Assembly: GCA_024233305.1 (NCBI GenBank)
Contig: JACKPV010000033.1
Span: forward strand, 151,167-215,166
Length of the DNA stretch: 64,000 nucleotides
Direction of reading: 5' to 3'
From: Verrucomicrobiales bacterium
Lineage (GTDB): Bacteria; Verrucomicrobiota; Verrucomicrobiia; Limisphaerales; J093
The translations under genes and the position numbers were made by a program. Of the stretch, positions 53,926-62,060 are shown in pieces. The notes under the pieces are model-generated. The model was not told the DNA's origin. It saw nothing but the letters and a program-made list of their open reading frames with translations, and did no database searches. Positions within the stretch are counted from its first letter, which is position 1; every line of letters starts with the position of its first letter.

Positions 53926-53956
53926 GCGGGGCAGGGCCGCCGGTCCCCTGCCCCGC
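53926..53956 (+). terminator. Strong hairpin after the epimerase gene
   Basis: GCGGGGCAGGG and CCCTGCCCCGC form an 11-bp perfect stem with a 9-nt loop, starting 11 nt after the stop codon. No T-run follows, so it may act as a terminator without a U-tract or as mRNA 3'-end protection. Confidence 0.6.
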
Positions 53957-54314
53957 CCGCATCCGGTCGAATCCCTCCCGCCTCACTCGCGCGGTCGGAC
54001 GCGCCCCACTTCCCGACGACTTTCGGTCCGCCCCCCGCCCGTCGGCACCGGAAGCACTCTGCGGCAGGGTTGACTTCCGGCGGCCCGGGCGGAATGCAAT
54101 GGGCGCAGCCCGGCCACTTCCGGGTTCAAGGCGGCCGGATAATGGGGCACGGCAGGCGCTCCGCCGGTCCCGCCGGAAACCAAGTTGGCGGCGAGATGAA
54201 CGCCGCGGCCCGAAAACGCTGGGCGCCTCACGGGCGGGATCCGTGGTCTGAAATGCCCTTCCCATGCCTCCCGATGCTCCCTAGAATTCGGCACGCACAT
54301 CAAAACGAGACCTT
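53957..54314. other. Intergenic region upstream of the Rieske operon
   Basis: 358 bp with no recognisable gene. It should contain the operon promoter; CTAGAATTC about 26-34 nt before the ATG is a weak -10 candidate. Confidence 0.4.
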
Positions 54315-54860
54315 ATGAGTGACAATCCGCGGAGCGTGAATCCGGACCGGCGCGGTTTCCTAAAAGGAGCCGGCGCCCTGGTGGTCGGGGCAGGAGCCCT
54401 GGGAGTCCCGGTGGGAACCGGCCTCGCTGTCTTTCTCGAACCCCGCAGCGGCAGCGAGACCGGCGGCGCGTTCATCAAGGTCGCCTCGACGAACGCCCTC
54501 CCGGCGGACGGCGTGCCCCGCAAGTTCAGCGTCCTGGCCGACCGTGTGAATGCCTGGAACCGCCAACCCGCCGCCCCCGTGGGAGCGGTTTACCTGCGCC
54601 GGACCGACGAAACGACCATCGAAGCGTTCAACGTCGTCTGCCCCCACGCCGGTTGCCTGGTCGAGTACGCCCCCGACCGCGACAGCTACCTCTGTCCCTG
54701 CCATGAAAGCACCTTCGCGCTGGACGGCACCATCAATGACCCGCAGAGCCCGGCGCCGCGCGGGCTGGACGCCCTCGAAGTGAACCTCCGGAACGGCACG
54801 GAAATCTGGGTGCGTTTCCGTAATTTCCGAACCGGAAAGTCCGAACAGATCCCGGCATGA
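54315..54860 (+). CDS. Rieske [2Fe-2S] protein of a cytochrome bc-type complex
   Basis: 181 residues. Twin-arginine-type leader DRRGFLKGAGALVVGAGALG (about 14-33) both exports and anchors it. The cluster motifs are complete: VVCPHAGCLVEY (CxHxxC) and YLCPCHESTFALDG (CxxH). It passes electrons from quinol at the cytochrome b subunit to a c-type heme. It overlaps the cytochrome b/c gene by 4 bp (ATGA). Confidence 0.95.
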   Translation: MSDNPRSVNPDRRGFLKGAGALVVGAGALGVPVGTGLAVFLEPRSGSETGGAFIKVASTNALPADGVPRKFSVLADRVNAWNRQPAAPVGAVYLRRTDETTIEAFNVVCPHAGCLVEYAPDRDSYLCPCHESTFALDGTINDPQSPAPRGLDALEVNLRNGTEIWVRFRNFRTGKSEQIPA

Positions 54861-56668
54861 AAGCGCTCCTGAACTGGCTCGGCCATCGCAGCGGACTCGG
54901 CCGGCCGCTGTCCGCCTTCCTGTTCGACCCGATCCCCGGTGGCGCGCGCTGGCGGCACACGTGGAGCACCCTCGTCGTCTTCGTTTTTCTCGTGCAGGTG
55001 ATCACCGGGTGTTTCCTGCTCACCGGTTACAGCGCCAGCACCCAGACGGCCTGGGAGAGCGTTCATTTCCTGCAGGACCACACCACCTGGGGCTGGCTGC
55101 TCCGGGGCATCCACGCCGTCTCCGCCCAGGCCTTCGTCGTGCTCCTCGCCTTGCACGTCCTCCAGATGGTGATCCACCGGTCCTACGTGGCCCCGCGCGA
55201 ACTGAATTTCCTGCTCCTCCTCGCGCTGCTCGTGCTCTCGGTCAAAATCTCCGTCGCCGGCTGGTTCCTCCCGTTCGATCAAAAGGGCTACTGGGCCGCC
55301 CGCGTTCCGTTGAACCTGATCGGGTTGCTCCCCGTGATCGGCCCCTGGGCCCAGCAGGCGGTCATTGGCGGCGCCGACGTCACCCACCTCACCCTCACCC
55401 GCATGGTCGCCTTCCACACCGTCTACCTGCCGGCGACCATCGGACTGTTCCTCGGCCTGTATTTCCTGCTCACCCACCGTCACCGCGACGCCATTCCGGC
55501 GCCCGACAACGACCGCGACCAGCCCTGGTGGCCGCATCAGGCGTTGCGCGATGCGGTGGCGTGCGCGGCCGTGCTGGCGGTGGTGCTCTTCGTGGTCTGG
55601 CGGCCCTGGTCCGCCGACGGCGGCCGGGGGGTGGAATTGATGGCCCCCGCCGATCCGTCCGAACTCTATCCGGCGGCCCGGCCCGAGTGGTTCATGCTCT
55701 GGCTCTTCGAGTTCCTCAAACTGTTTCCGGGCGAACGCGAGTTCATTGGCGCCATCGTCATTCCCAGCCTTGCCCTGCTCCTCCTCGCGGCCATGCCGTG
55801 GCTGGGTCGCTGGCGGATGGGGCACGCTTTCAACATCGTCTTCGTGGGCATCGTGTTCGCAGGAGCCGTCGGCCTCGGGTTTCGCGCCTGGAACAAGGAC
55901 CGCCTGAATCCCGAACATCAGCAGCACCGCGCCCGCGCCCACGCCACCGCCGAGCGCGCCCGGCAACTGGCCGGAGCCCCCGACGGCATTCCCGCCGCGG
56001 GTGCCTTGAGCCTCCTCCGCCACGACCCGTTCACGCAGGGACCACGGCTGTTCGCCCAGCACTGTGCCAGTTGCCATCGCTACGCCGGCCAGGACGGCCT
56101 GGGCGCAACGCCGGACGATCCGCCGAGCGCTTCCGACCTCAAGGGCTTCGGCAGCCGGGAATGGATCGCCGGCCTGCTGGATCCCGAGCGAATCGCCACG
56201 CCGCATTACTTCGGCGGCACCGCTTTCAGCAACCGGAAGATGGTGAAGTACGTCCAGCGCGACCTGGCCGATCTAGACGACGAGGAAAAGCAGCTCATTC
56301 CGAAAATCGTGGCCGCACTCTCCGCCGAAGCAGGGCTGAAAACACAGCGCGAGCTGGAGGCGCGGGACGAAGCCGTCATCGCCGAAGGTCGCGAGTTGAT
56401 CCGCAGCGACACGTTCTTCTGCACCGACTGCCACCAGTTCCGCCAACCCGACGAGGACGCGACGGCTCCCGATCTCACCGGCTACGCCTCGCGGGAGTGG
56501 TTGACCGATTTCCTCCGCAACCCGGCTCATCCGCGCTTCTACGGAACCCGCAACGACCGCATGCCGGCCTACGGCGAGGACCAGATCCTGACCGATGCCG
56601 AACTCGGCCTCGTGGTCGACTGGTTGCGGGGTGAATGGTACGAAGCGGCATCCGCCACCGGCGAATAG
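54857..56668 (+). CDS. Cytochrome b - diheme cytochrome c fusion
   Basis: 603 residues. The N-terminal ~370 residues form cytochrome b: spans TLVVFVFLVQVITGCFLLTG, GWLLRGIHAVSAQAFVVLLA (heme His), LLLLALLVLSVKISVAGWF, AFHTVYLPATIGLFLGLYFL (heme His), and the PEWFMLWLFEFLKLF subunit-IV-like part with spans to about 345. After the last span come two c-type heme sites: FAQHCASCHRYAG and FFCTDCHQFRQ (CxxCH). One chain thus supplies cytochrome b6/subunit IV and the electron-accepting cytochrome c of a quinol oxidising complex. With Rieske it makes a compact two-gene bc complex. Confidence 0.94.
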   Translation: MKALLNWLGHRSGLGRPLSAFLFDPIPGGARWRHTWSTLVVFVFLVQVITGCFLLTGYSASTQTAWESVHFLQDHTTWGWLLRGIHAVSAQAFVVLLALHVLQMVIHRSYVAPRELNFLLLLALLVLSVKISVAGWFLPFDQKGYWAARVPLNLIGLLPVIGPWAQQAVIGGADVTHLTLTRMVAFHTVYLPATIGLFLGLYFLLTHRHRDAIPAPDNDRDQPWWPHQALRDAVACAAVLAVVLFVVWRPWSADGGRGVELMAPADPSELYPAARPEWFMLWLFEFLKLFPGEREFIGAIVIPSLALLLLAAMPWLGRWRMGHAFNIVFVGIVFAGAVGLGFRAWNKDRLNPEHQQHRARAHATAERARQLAGAPDGIPAAGALSLLRHDPFTQGPRLFAQHCASCHRYAGQDGLGATPDDPPSASDLKGFGSREWIAGLLDPERIATPHYFGGTAFSNRKMVKYVQRDLADLDDEEKQLIPKIVAALSAEAGLKTQRELEARDEAVIAEGRELIRSDTFFCTDCHQFRQPDEDATAPDLTGYASREWLTDFLRNPAHPRFYGTRNDRMPAYGEDQILTDAELGLVVDWLRGEWYEAASATGE

Positions 56669-56700
56669 CCCGCGTCCGCGGCCGGATCGCGCCCTTCTCC

Positions 56701-57453
56701 TCAGCCGCGCTCCGCCGCAGCAAATCCGTCCACCACCGCGCGCACCTGCGCCTCGTCCGTCGCCTTCCAGCTGAACTCGGGCGGCCGCAGCGTGCCGCCC
56801 ATGGACACCCGGGCGTTTCGATACTGCATTCCGCTCTCCACCGAGGAGCGCGCGCTCAGGTGCACTTCGGTCACCCCCGTCGCCGCAACCACGCGGCCGA
56901 TGTTGCGCGGGGTCAGCCCACCGCCGGCCAGCAGGATGATCCGGTCGCCGGCCTGCCGTTGCAGCGAACTCAGTAGTTCCATTCCCTCGACGCAGGAGGA
57001 TTCCTGGCCCGAGGTAAGCACGCGGTCGACCCCCAGTCGGATCAGCGCTTCCAGGCCCGCCGCCGCGTCCCGGCAAACATCGAAGGCCCGGTGGAAGGTC
57101 ACGTTCATCGGCCGGGCCAGGGCCATGAGTTCCGCCGTTCGCGCCTCATCGATTTCCCCCGCCGCGGTCAACAATCCGAACACCACCCCGTCCGCCCCCA
57201 GCTCCTTGGCCATCCGGACGTCCTCCCGCATCACTTCGAGTTCGGTGGCCGAGTACAGGAAATCGCCGCCCCGGGGCCGGATCATCACTTGCAGCCCGAG
57301 CTTCAACCGTTGCCGCGCCACGCGAACGCATCCCGCGCTCGGCGTTGTGCCGCCCTCGAACAGGTTGTCGCAGAGTTCCACCCGGTCGGCGCCACCGCGC
57401 TCCGCAGCCAGGGCGCTCTCAACCGAATCCACACAGATTTCCACGCGCATCAT
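56701..57453 (-). CDS. cutC: Copper homeostasis protein CutC
   Basis: 250 residues. TIM-barrel CutC features: EICVDSVESALAAERGGADR, VELCDNLFEGGTTPSAG, QVMIRPRGGDFLYSATELEV, GADGVVFGLLTAAGEID, MNVTFHRAFDVCRDA, RVLTSGQESSCVEGMELLSS and GVTEVHLSARSSVESGMQYR. Length is typical. CutC was named for copper tolerance, but its biochemical activity remains uncertain. The TAGCCT -10-like box lies 6 nt before the ATG, with TTCCCT 17 bp further upstream, another leaderless arrangement. Confidence 0.95.
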   Translation of the reverse strand: MMRVEICVDSVESALAAERGGADRVELCDNLFEGGTTPSAGCVRVARQRLKLGLQVMIRPRGGDFLYSATELEVMREDVRMAKELGADGVVFGLLTAAGEIDEARTAELMALARPMNVTFHRAFDVCRDAAAGLEALIRLGVDRVLTSGQESSCVEGMELLSSLQRQAGDRIILLAGGGLTPRNIGRVVAATGVTEVHLSARSSVESGMQYRNARVSMGGTLRPPEFSWKATDEAQVRAVVDGFAAAERG

Positions 57454-57571
57454 GCCAGCAGGCTAGCGACGAAGCGGGACGAAGGGAAGCCGGCTTTGCG
57501 AGGCGGGAACGCTCCGGAATTCGCGCTTGTCGGAAACCGCGCCGAAGTAAAAACTGCCTCCCATCAAAACC

Positions 57572-58837
57572 ATGAATACCGTCACCGCCCTCAAGACCGT
57601 CAAAACCAACACCGCCACCAAGGTCGCCGCCGAACTCGGCCGCACCGGCGGACTCCTGCGCCTCGCCCCGTGCTGGGTCCCCCGCTCCTTCCTGCAACCC
57701 GGCCTCCGGCTCAAGCTGCACCCCGACGACACCTATGCCTACGGGGCCAACCGGGGCGGCATCGACGAACGCTGGTTCGCCTCGACCACCGAGGCCGCCA
57801 ACGAGGGCCGCGTGCCTGACGAAGGCCTGAGCTACGTCGTGGTCGGCAAGGAACGCTTCACCCTGCGGCAGGCCGTGGCCGATTGCGGCGCGACCCTCGT
57901 CGGCAAGGCGATCTGGAAGCAATACAAGCGGTGGCCCGTCTATTCGAAGTTCTTCGACAACATGGGCCCGATCCCGCACCACATGCACCAGAACGCGAAG
58001 CAGGCGAAACTCGTCGGCCAGGAGGGCAAACCGGAGAGCTACTACTTCCCGCCGCAGCACAACAACGTCGGCAACAACTTCCCCTATACCTTCATGGGCC
58101 TCGAACCCGGCACCACCAAGGCCCAGGTCCGCAAGTGTCTCGAGGACTGGAACAAGGGCGACAATGGCATCCTCGACCTCAGCCGCGCCTACCGCCTCAA
58201 GCCCGGCACCGGCTGGCTCATCGATCCCTGCATCCTCCACGCCCCCGGCAGCCTTTGCACTTATGAGCCGCAATGGGGTAGCGACGTGTTCGGCATGTAC
58301 CAGAGCATGGTCGAGGGCCGCTACGTCCCGTGGAGCCTCCTCGTGAAGGACATGCCCAAGAGCAAGCACCAGAACCTCGACTTCATCGTCGACCAGCTCG
58401 ATTGGGACAAAAACACCGACCCGAACTTCAAGGACAACCACTACCTCGAACCCGTCCCTGTGGCCGACACCCGCAAGGAAGGCTTCGTGGACCGCTGGAT
58501 CGTTTACGGCAAGGTCGACGGCGATCAGCTCTTCACCGCCAAGGAGCTGACGGTCGAACCGGGCGCGAAATGCACCCTTCGGGACACCGGCGCTTACGGG
58601 CTGATTTGCGTCCAAGGCAGCGGCAAGATCAACGGCCAGCCGCTCAACAGCCCGAAGCTCATCCGCTTCACCGAACTGACCGAAGACGAGTACTTCTGCA
58701 CCGAGGACGGCGCGCGAAACGGCGTCACCTTCGAGAACACCAGCGAGACCGAACCCCTCGTCACCCTCCGCTACTTCGGCCCCGAAGTGAACCCCGACGC
58801 CCCCGAAATGGGCGCCTACCGGAAGAACACGTTCTGA
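57572..58837 (+). CDS. Cupin-type protein, mannose-6-phosphate isomerase-like
   Basis: 421 residues, no signal peptide. The segment GPIPHHMHQNAKQAK has a HxH pair as in cupin metal sites, and LKPGTGWLIDPCILHAPGSL supplies a third His; a second beta-barrel follows (VEPGAKCTLRDTGAYGLICV, GSGKINGQPLNSPKLIRF). The order resembles ManA-type phosphomannose isomerases, but I cannot confirm all ligands. Related hypothetical proteins occur in Verrucomicrobiota and Planctomycetes. A sugar isomerase role is inference. It is followed by a long imperfect palindrome. Confidence 0.7.
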   Translation: MNTVTALKTVKTNTATKVAAELGRTGGLLRLAPCWVPRSFLQPGLRLKLHPDDTYAYGANRGGIDERWFASTTEAANEGRVPDEGLSYVVVGKERFTLRQAVADCGATLVGKAIWKQYKRWPVYSKFFDNMGPIPHHMHQNAKQAKLVGQEGKPESYYFPPQHNNVGNNFPYTFMGLEPGTTKAQVRKCLEDWNKGDNGILDLSRAYRLKPGTGWLIDPCILHAPGSLCTYEPQWGSDVFGMYQSMVEGRYVPWSLLVKDMPKSKHQNLDFIVDQLDWDKNTDPNFKDNHYLEPVPVADTRKEGFVDRWIVYGKVDGDQLFTAKELTVEPGAKCTLRDTGAYGLICVQGSGKINGQPLNSPKLIRFTELTEDEYFCTEDGARNGVTFENTSETEPLVTLRYFGPEVNPDAPEMGAYRKNTF

Positions 58838-58898
58838 GGCAGGCATCTGATCCGCCCGCTGCACCCAACCGCAGCGTCCCCGCCCGAAGCGACCCCAG

Positions 58899-58934
58899 CC
58901 GGTATCCCCGAGGTCGCCGACCTCCGGATACCGG
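58899..58934 (+). terminator. Imperfect palindrome after the cupin gene
   Basis: CCGGTATCCCCGAGGTCG pairs with CGACCTCCGGATACCGG (17 bp with one bulge) about 60 nt after the stop. No T-run; terminator function is likely but not certain. Confidence 0.5.
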
Positions 58935-59012
58935 AAACCAGGCACGACCCCGAACGGGGGCCCGGAGGTCCATCCGCGAGAGTAGCCCCTCTCCCATGAC
59001 CGGCAACTACTA

Positions 59013-59235
59013 AGCCGCATCGATTCAACCCGCGGTAGCCGCCGACGTGCAGTCGGCGCTGAAATCCAAGGGCTTACGCGGTCCCGCCGATTCCGACTCT
59101 CGGTCCCGTTCTGGTGAATCGTCGGGCCCGGCGGCAAGCCGCAGCCCACCCGGGGCTGGACTCACCATTCAGTGATTGCGCCGACTCTCGCTCCGACGCG
59201 GCCCATCCGCGGTCCATCAACTGAATCGTCACGGT
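59013..59235 (-). repeat. Composite of S and R repeat parts
   Basis: The left part is S-like (GTAGCCGCCGACGTGCAGTC, CCAAGGGCTTACGCGGTCCC). The right part reads CACCATTCAGTGA and GCCCATCCGCGGTCCATCAA as in R. It looks like a recombinant or internally deleted S-R chain. Confidence 0.65.
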
Positions 59236-59342
59236 TAAGACACCTCCGTAGCCGAGCGGCAAGCGAAGCGTCGGGGAAGCCAGGCTGACTCCCTTCCTGG
59301 AAATCAGTACCCCTGGCGATCGGTGGCGACCCTGCGAACCTG

Positions 59343-59617
59343 TCACTTTATCAAGGCGCTGTCCGCGTGGCGGGAGAAGACATCCAATCGATTCGGGCCG
59401 TGCGAGACGACGGCGGGCGAACCCAGCAACACCCCGCCCAGACTCTCCCACCCGCCCCATCGCACGCCACCCCACCCGTTGTGCCACAGCTGATCATCCA
59501 CCGCTCTGGCGAAGACATCCAGCCGGTCGGGACCCCACGCGACGACCGCGGGATCTCCAGAAAGCTGGCCGCCCAGCCGCATCCACTCGCTCCACTGCGT
59601 TCCGTCCCACCCCCTGG
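59343..59617 (-). pseudogene. Partial copy of the PLL-like propeller gene
   Basis: The minus strand encodes WSEWMRLGGQLSGDPAVVAW, DRLDVFARAVDDQLWHNGWG and WGGWESLGGVLLGSPAVVSH, ending ADSALIK-stop. It is nearly the same at DNA level as about two blades of the intact gene at 62061-64000. No start of its own; the open frame to its right is opposite-strand integrase sequence. A fragment copied or translocated from the intact gene about 3 kb away. Confidence 0.75.
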
Positions 59618-59929
59618 CACCTGGACTTCCACCACGGCTCGGTGCGCCTGCTCCTGGCCAACGGCCAGTGGGCCTATCCGCTTCTGCTGGGCGTCCTTGA
59701 CGATCACTCCCGGCTCGGCTGCCACGCCCAGTGGTACCTCGCCGAGGGGGCCGAGCAACTGGTGCATGGCCTGAGCCAGGCCTTTCAGAAACGCGGCCTG
59801 CCCCGTGCCCTGATGAGCGACAACGGCTCGGCCATGATCGCCGCCGAGACCCGTCAGGGTCGGGGAGAATCGGATTCAGCCGGAGAGACCAGCTCAGGGG
59901 CTGAAAACCGACCCGAAAAAGACGTCTAA
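59615..59929 (+). pseudogene. Integrase-core (rve) transposase fragment
   Basis: WHLDFHHGSVRLLLANGQWA, YPLLLGVLDDHSRLGCHAQW and FQKRGLPRALMSDNGSAMI are the first two blocks of a DDE integrase core as in IS3/IS481-type transposases: first Asp in LDFHHG, second in SDNGSA. Sequence after about 59852 is unrelated, and the N-terminal DNA-binding part is missing. Truncated on both sides; its 5' edge is the junction with the propeller fragment. Confidence 0.75.
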
Positions 59930-60010
59930 CGAGCCCCCGGCGAAGCGGATTCGGCGCAAGCCGTTGAACATCAACGCCGCTTCGGGCGACACCACGATCA
60001 TTGTGGAGGA

Positions 60011-60048
60011 TTGACGATGAACCTTGGGCAGGTATAGTTTCTATACCT
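60011..60048 (+). promoter_or_regulatory. BrnTA promoter and palindromic operator
   Basis: -35 TTGACG (60011-60016), 16-bp spacer, -10 TATAGT (60033-60038). A perfect palindrome AGGTATAG-TTT-CTATACCT (60030-60048) covers the -10 box and ends one base before the ATG. BrnA-type antitoxins autoregulate with their toxin, so this is the likely binding site. The leader is at most a few nucleotides. Confidence 0.7.
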
Positions 60049-60049
60049 A

Positions 60050-60319
60050 ATGGAATTCGAGTTCGACGAAGCCAAGAGCACGAGCAACCGGGCGAAGCAT
60101 GGGATCGACTTCCGGGCTGCTCAGGCTTTGTGGAACGATGTGGATCGGGTTGAGATTCCTGCCCGGACGCAGGATGAACCACGGTTCATGGTGATCGGGA
60201 AGATCGAATCGCGAGTGTGGTCAGCGGTCGTCACTCCTCGCGGAGGCCGGATCCGGATCATCTCGGTTCGACCAGCGAGGCGGGAAGAGATTGAGATTTA
60301 TGAAAGCGAAGACATTTGA
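60050..60319 (+). CDS. brnT: BrnT family toxin
   Basis: 89 residues. MEFEFDEAKSTSNRAKHGID matches the BrnT start (FEWDxxKxxxNxxKHGIxF), followed by AQALWNDVDRVEIPARTQDE and MVIGKIESRVWSAVVTPRGG. The end, RIRIISVRPARREEIEIYE, is the family's R(I)ISxRxAxxxExxxYE. BrnT is a RelE-fold ribonuclease that halts translation. All parts appear intact. The antitoxin start lies inside the last codons of this gene (20-bp overlap). Confidence 0.93.
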   Translation: MEFEFDEAKSTSNRAKHGIDFRAAQALWNDVDRVEIPARTQDEPRFMVIGKIESRVWSAVVTPRGGRIRIISVRPARREEIEIYESEDI

Positions 60320-60527
60320 TGCCAAGTTCGAGAAGGGAGAGAGCGTGCGTCACGCGCTTGACCTTGCCCGAGCCCGGCGTCCGGGCCAGCAGATCAAACG
60401 GGTGAACGTGGATTTTCCTGAGTGGATGATCGGTTCTCTGGATCGCGAGGCGAAACGTCTGGGGGTAACCCGCCAGTCCATCATCAAAATCTGGATCGCG
60501 GACCGGTTGGAGAAGGCGCCATCGTAG
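60300..60527 (+). CDS. brnA: BrnA family antitoxin
   Basis: 75 residues from the ATG at 60300. MKAKTFDAKFEKGESVRHAL is the toxin-binding N terminus. The ribbon-helix-helix DNA-binding part is QQIKRVNVDFPEWMIGSLDR then EAKRLGVTRQSIIKIWIADR, with the terminal LEKAPS. It neutralises BrnT and represses the operon. The only intact gene pair in the 59-62 kb debris region, as expected for a self-maintaining module. Confidence 0.93.
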   Translation: MKAKTFDAKFEKGESVRHALDLARARRPGQQIKRVNVDFPEWMIGSLDREAKRLGVTRQSIIKIWIADRLEKAPS

Positions 60528-60801
60528 AAAAGGGAAACCAGTCGGATCAACTGCTGGAGCAAGTTGGCACGGTCGGCGTGGTCGAAGCCGTGCTGGAGGG
60601 ACTGCGTCACCTCTCACGGCCCCCCATCGCGGGATAGAGCTTATGCCCACGTGCAAACCCGCCCGATTGGCTACTGCCATTTGATACAACCGAGGCGTCT
60701 TCGTGCCAATTCAGGCAAATTCGGGGAGACAGCGGTTCGCGTAACCCGTTGGTTTGCAGACTCAGGAGGACTGGTGCAAACTGGGGCTAAACGGGTGTAG
60801 G
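60528..60801. other. Non-coding/decayed sequence between BrnA and the half tRNA
   Basis: 274 bp without a recognisable gene. GTTTGCA and TGCAAAC near 60751-60781 form a small inverted repeat close to the tRNA break. Confidence 0.4.
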
Positions 60802-60843
60802 GAATTAGAAGGCAGAGGTTCCATCCGACTGAGCTACGGGCGC
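60802..60843 (-). pseudogene. 5' half of tRNA-Arg (TCT) broken at the anticodon loop
   Basis: GCGCCCG TA GCTC AGTCGGATG GAAC C TCTGC CTTCTAA corresponds to acceptor strand, D arm, anticodon 5' stem and loop. After the loop the sequence departs from tRNA (TTCCCTACACCCG). A promoter-like TTGCAT-17 bp-TAAACA lies just upstream on the minus strand, so a once functional gene was interrupted here. The D stem has one mismatch (GAAC for GAGC). Confidence 0.65.
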
Positions 60844-61014
60844 AAATGTTTATGATGAAACGCTTACGGATGCAACCGCGATGCAGAACCGACCTTCTGC
60901 TACTGGCGTTTCATGCTGCCGTCAGGGCCCAACCCGAAGCGCTGCTTTCCCGCCCGGAGAACCGGTCTCGCTGGCACGGACCCCAGTCTGCTCAACGACA
61001 ACTAAAACACGTTT

Positions 61015-61177
61015 CAGCGACAATTATCGGAACCAAGTGTGCTTATTCAGCAACACTGAGCGTTCTTCTTCCCGAACAAGCCCATACGAGCATCTTGTGC
61101 ATGGGTTTGTTTGGGAAGAAGAACGCGGCAAGGGCACCAGATCCAGTGTCGTTGCTAATCGATAATAATTGTCGCTG
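61015..61177. repeat. 163-bp imperfect palindrome (MITE-like)
   Basis: The ends are CAGCGACAATTATCG and, on the other strand, CAGCGACAATTATTATCG. A second matching block GCGTTCTTCTTCCC with AACAAxCCCAT lies near the centre on both arms. The arms differ in between, so it is an aged inverted duplication or a non-autonomous element with terminal inverted repeats. Confidence 0.6.
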
Positions 61178-61759
61178 TACACCCCAGTCCGCGAATCTGA
61201 TCCACCACGTTCCATCGGCCACCTTCTTCGCAAGAATCCGCGTCTCGGGCAAGCTCATCCGACGCCGTTTCAAAACCGATGGGCCACAAGGACGGGGGAG
61301 CCTTGGCCATGTGGGTCCACGGCCACGCCCGCGACCAGCACACCGCGGCGATGGTGGAGGAAGTCTCGCTCACTGAGCGTCGAGGGAATGTGAGGCAGCG
61401 GGCGTGGTTGACTTGGATTGCCACCGAAGTCCGCATCAGATCGGATCATCGGGCGTCCGACGGTCGTCGCCGGTTCCCTACGCGCGTGCGAAATCCGGCT
61501 CGCACCACGACTTATCCCACGTCCGACGTTGGCGACTCTGGATGGCAACCTGGACGGGAGATCCTGGGCTGCAGGCATCGCCGACAACCCGCTCTGAAAC
61601 CTGCCATGAGCACCGAATACGAATGCGAAACCCTCCTGAGCCACAACTCAACGGACACGCCGCGAGGGAGCCGGAGCGGCGGGATTACGCGAGGGGTCAC
61701 AAGTTGATACCCACTGTGAAAGCCAAGACCCATCGCCGCCGCTGGTGATCACTACGAAC

Positions 61760-61834
61760 CTGGCACCTCGTGTCGCCCCGATTGACCACGAGATAAAGCG
61801 CCCCCGAATACTGCACTCTCGGCTTTCTGGCGAT
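61760..61834 (-). pseudogene. RAYT (REP-associated tyrosine transposase) N-terminal remnant
   Basis: The minus strand reads IARKPRVQYSGALYLVVNRG then DTRC. This resembles the N terminus of Y1/RAYT transposases, which typically begin M-A-R-x-x-R-(I/V)-x-Y-P-G-A-x-Y-H-V-(x)-N-R-G. The start codon is ATC instead of ATG, the His of the expected HxV is Leu, and homology ends after about 25 codons. Inactive debris, but of the enzyme class that mobilises REP palindromes. Confidence 0.55.
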
Positions 61835-62060
61835 GCCCTGTAGCCTGTCGATCCGGCCCCATATGTCAATATCAAGAACCGACCCCTTTACGAACCGAGG
61901 GTGTTCCCAGAGATCACCGATCACGGCCACCGGATGGCAGTGATCCCCGGCATTACTTCCACCGAACCCACTATCCCCGTATGGACCTGCGCCTCATCTA
62001 CCGAGAAGTATCCTCGTGACTTCCACCGAAGTCTCGTGCTCTGGCCTCGGTGGTTTCAGG

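Larger units (their letters stand above)
60844..62060. other. Decayed region
   Basis: Holds the palindrome at 61015 and the RAYT remnant at 61760, otherwise short frames without family resemblance. GACCTGCGCCTCATCTACCG at 61984 is a degenerate copy of 52846. A minus-strand frame at about 61160-61260 (KVADGTWWIRFADWGVQ) has a coding look but no assignable family. Confidence 0.4.

Noticed and set aside
59343..60182. 279-codon minus-strand gene
   Set aside because: Only the last ~90 codons are propeller sequence; the rest is antisense to the integrase fragment and intergenic DNA.
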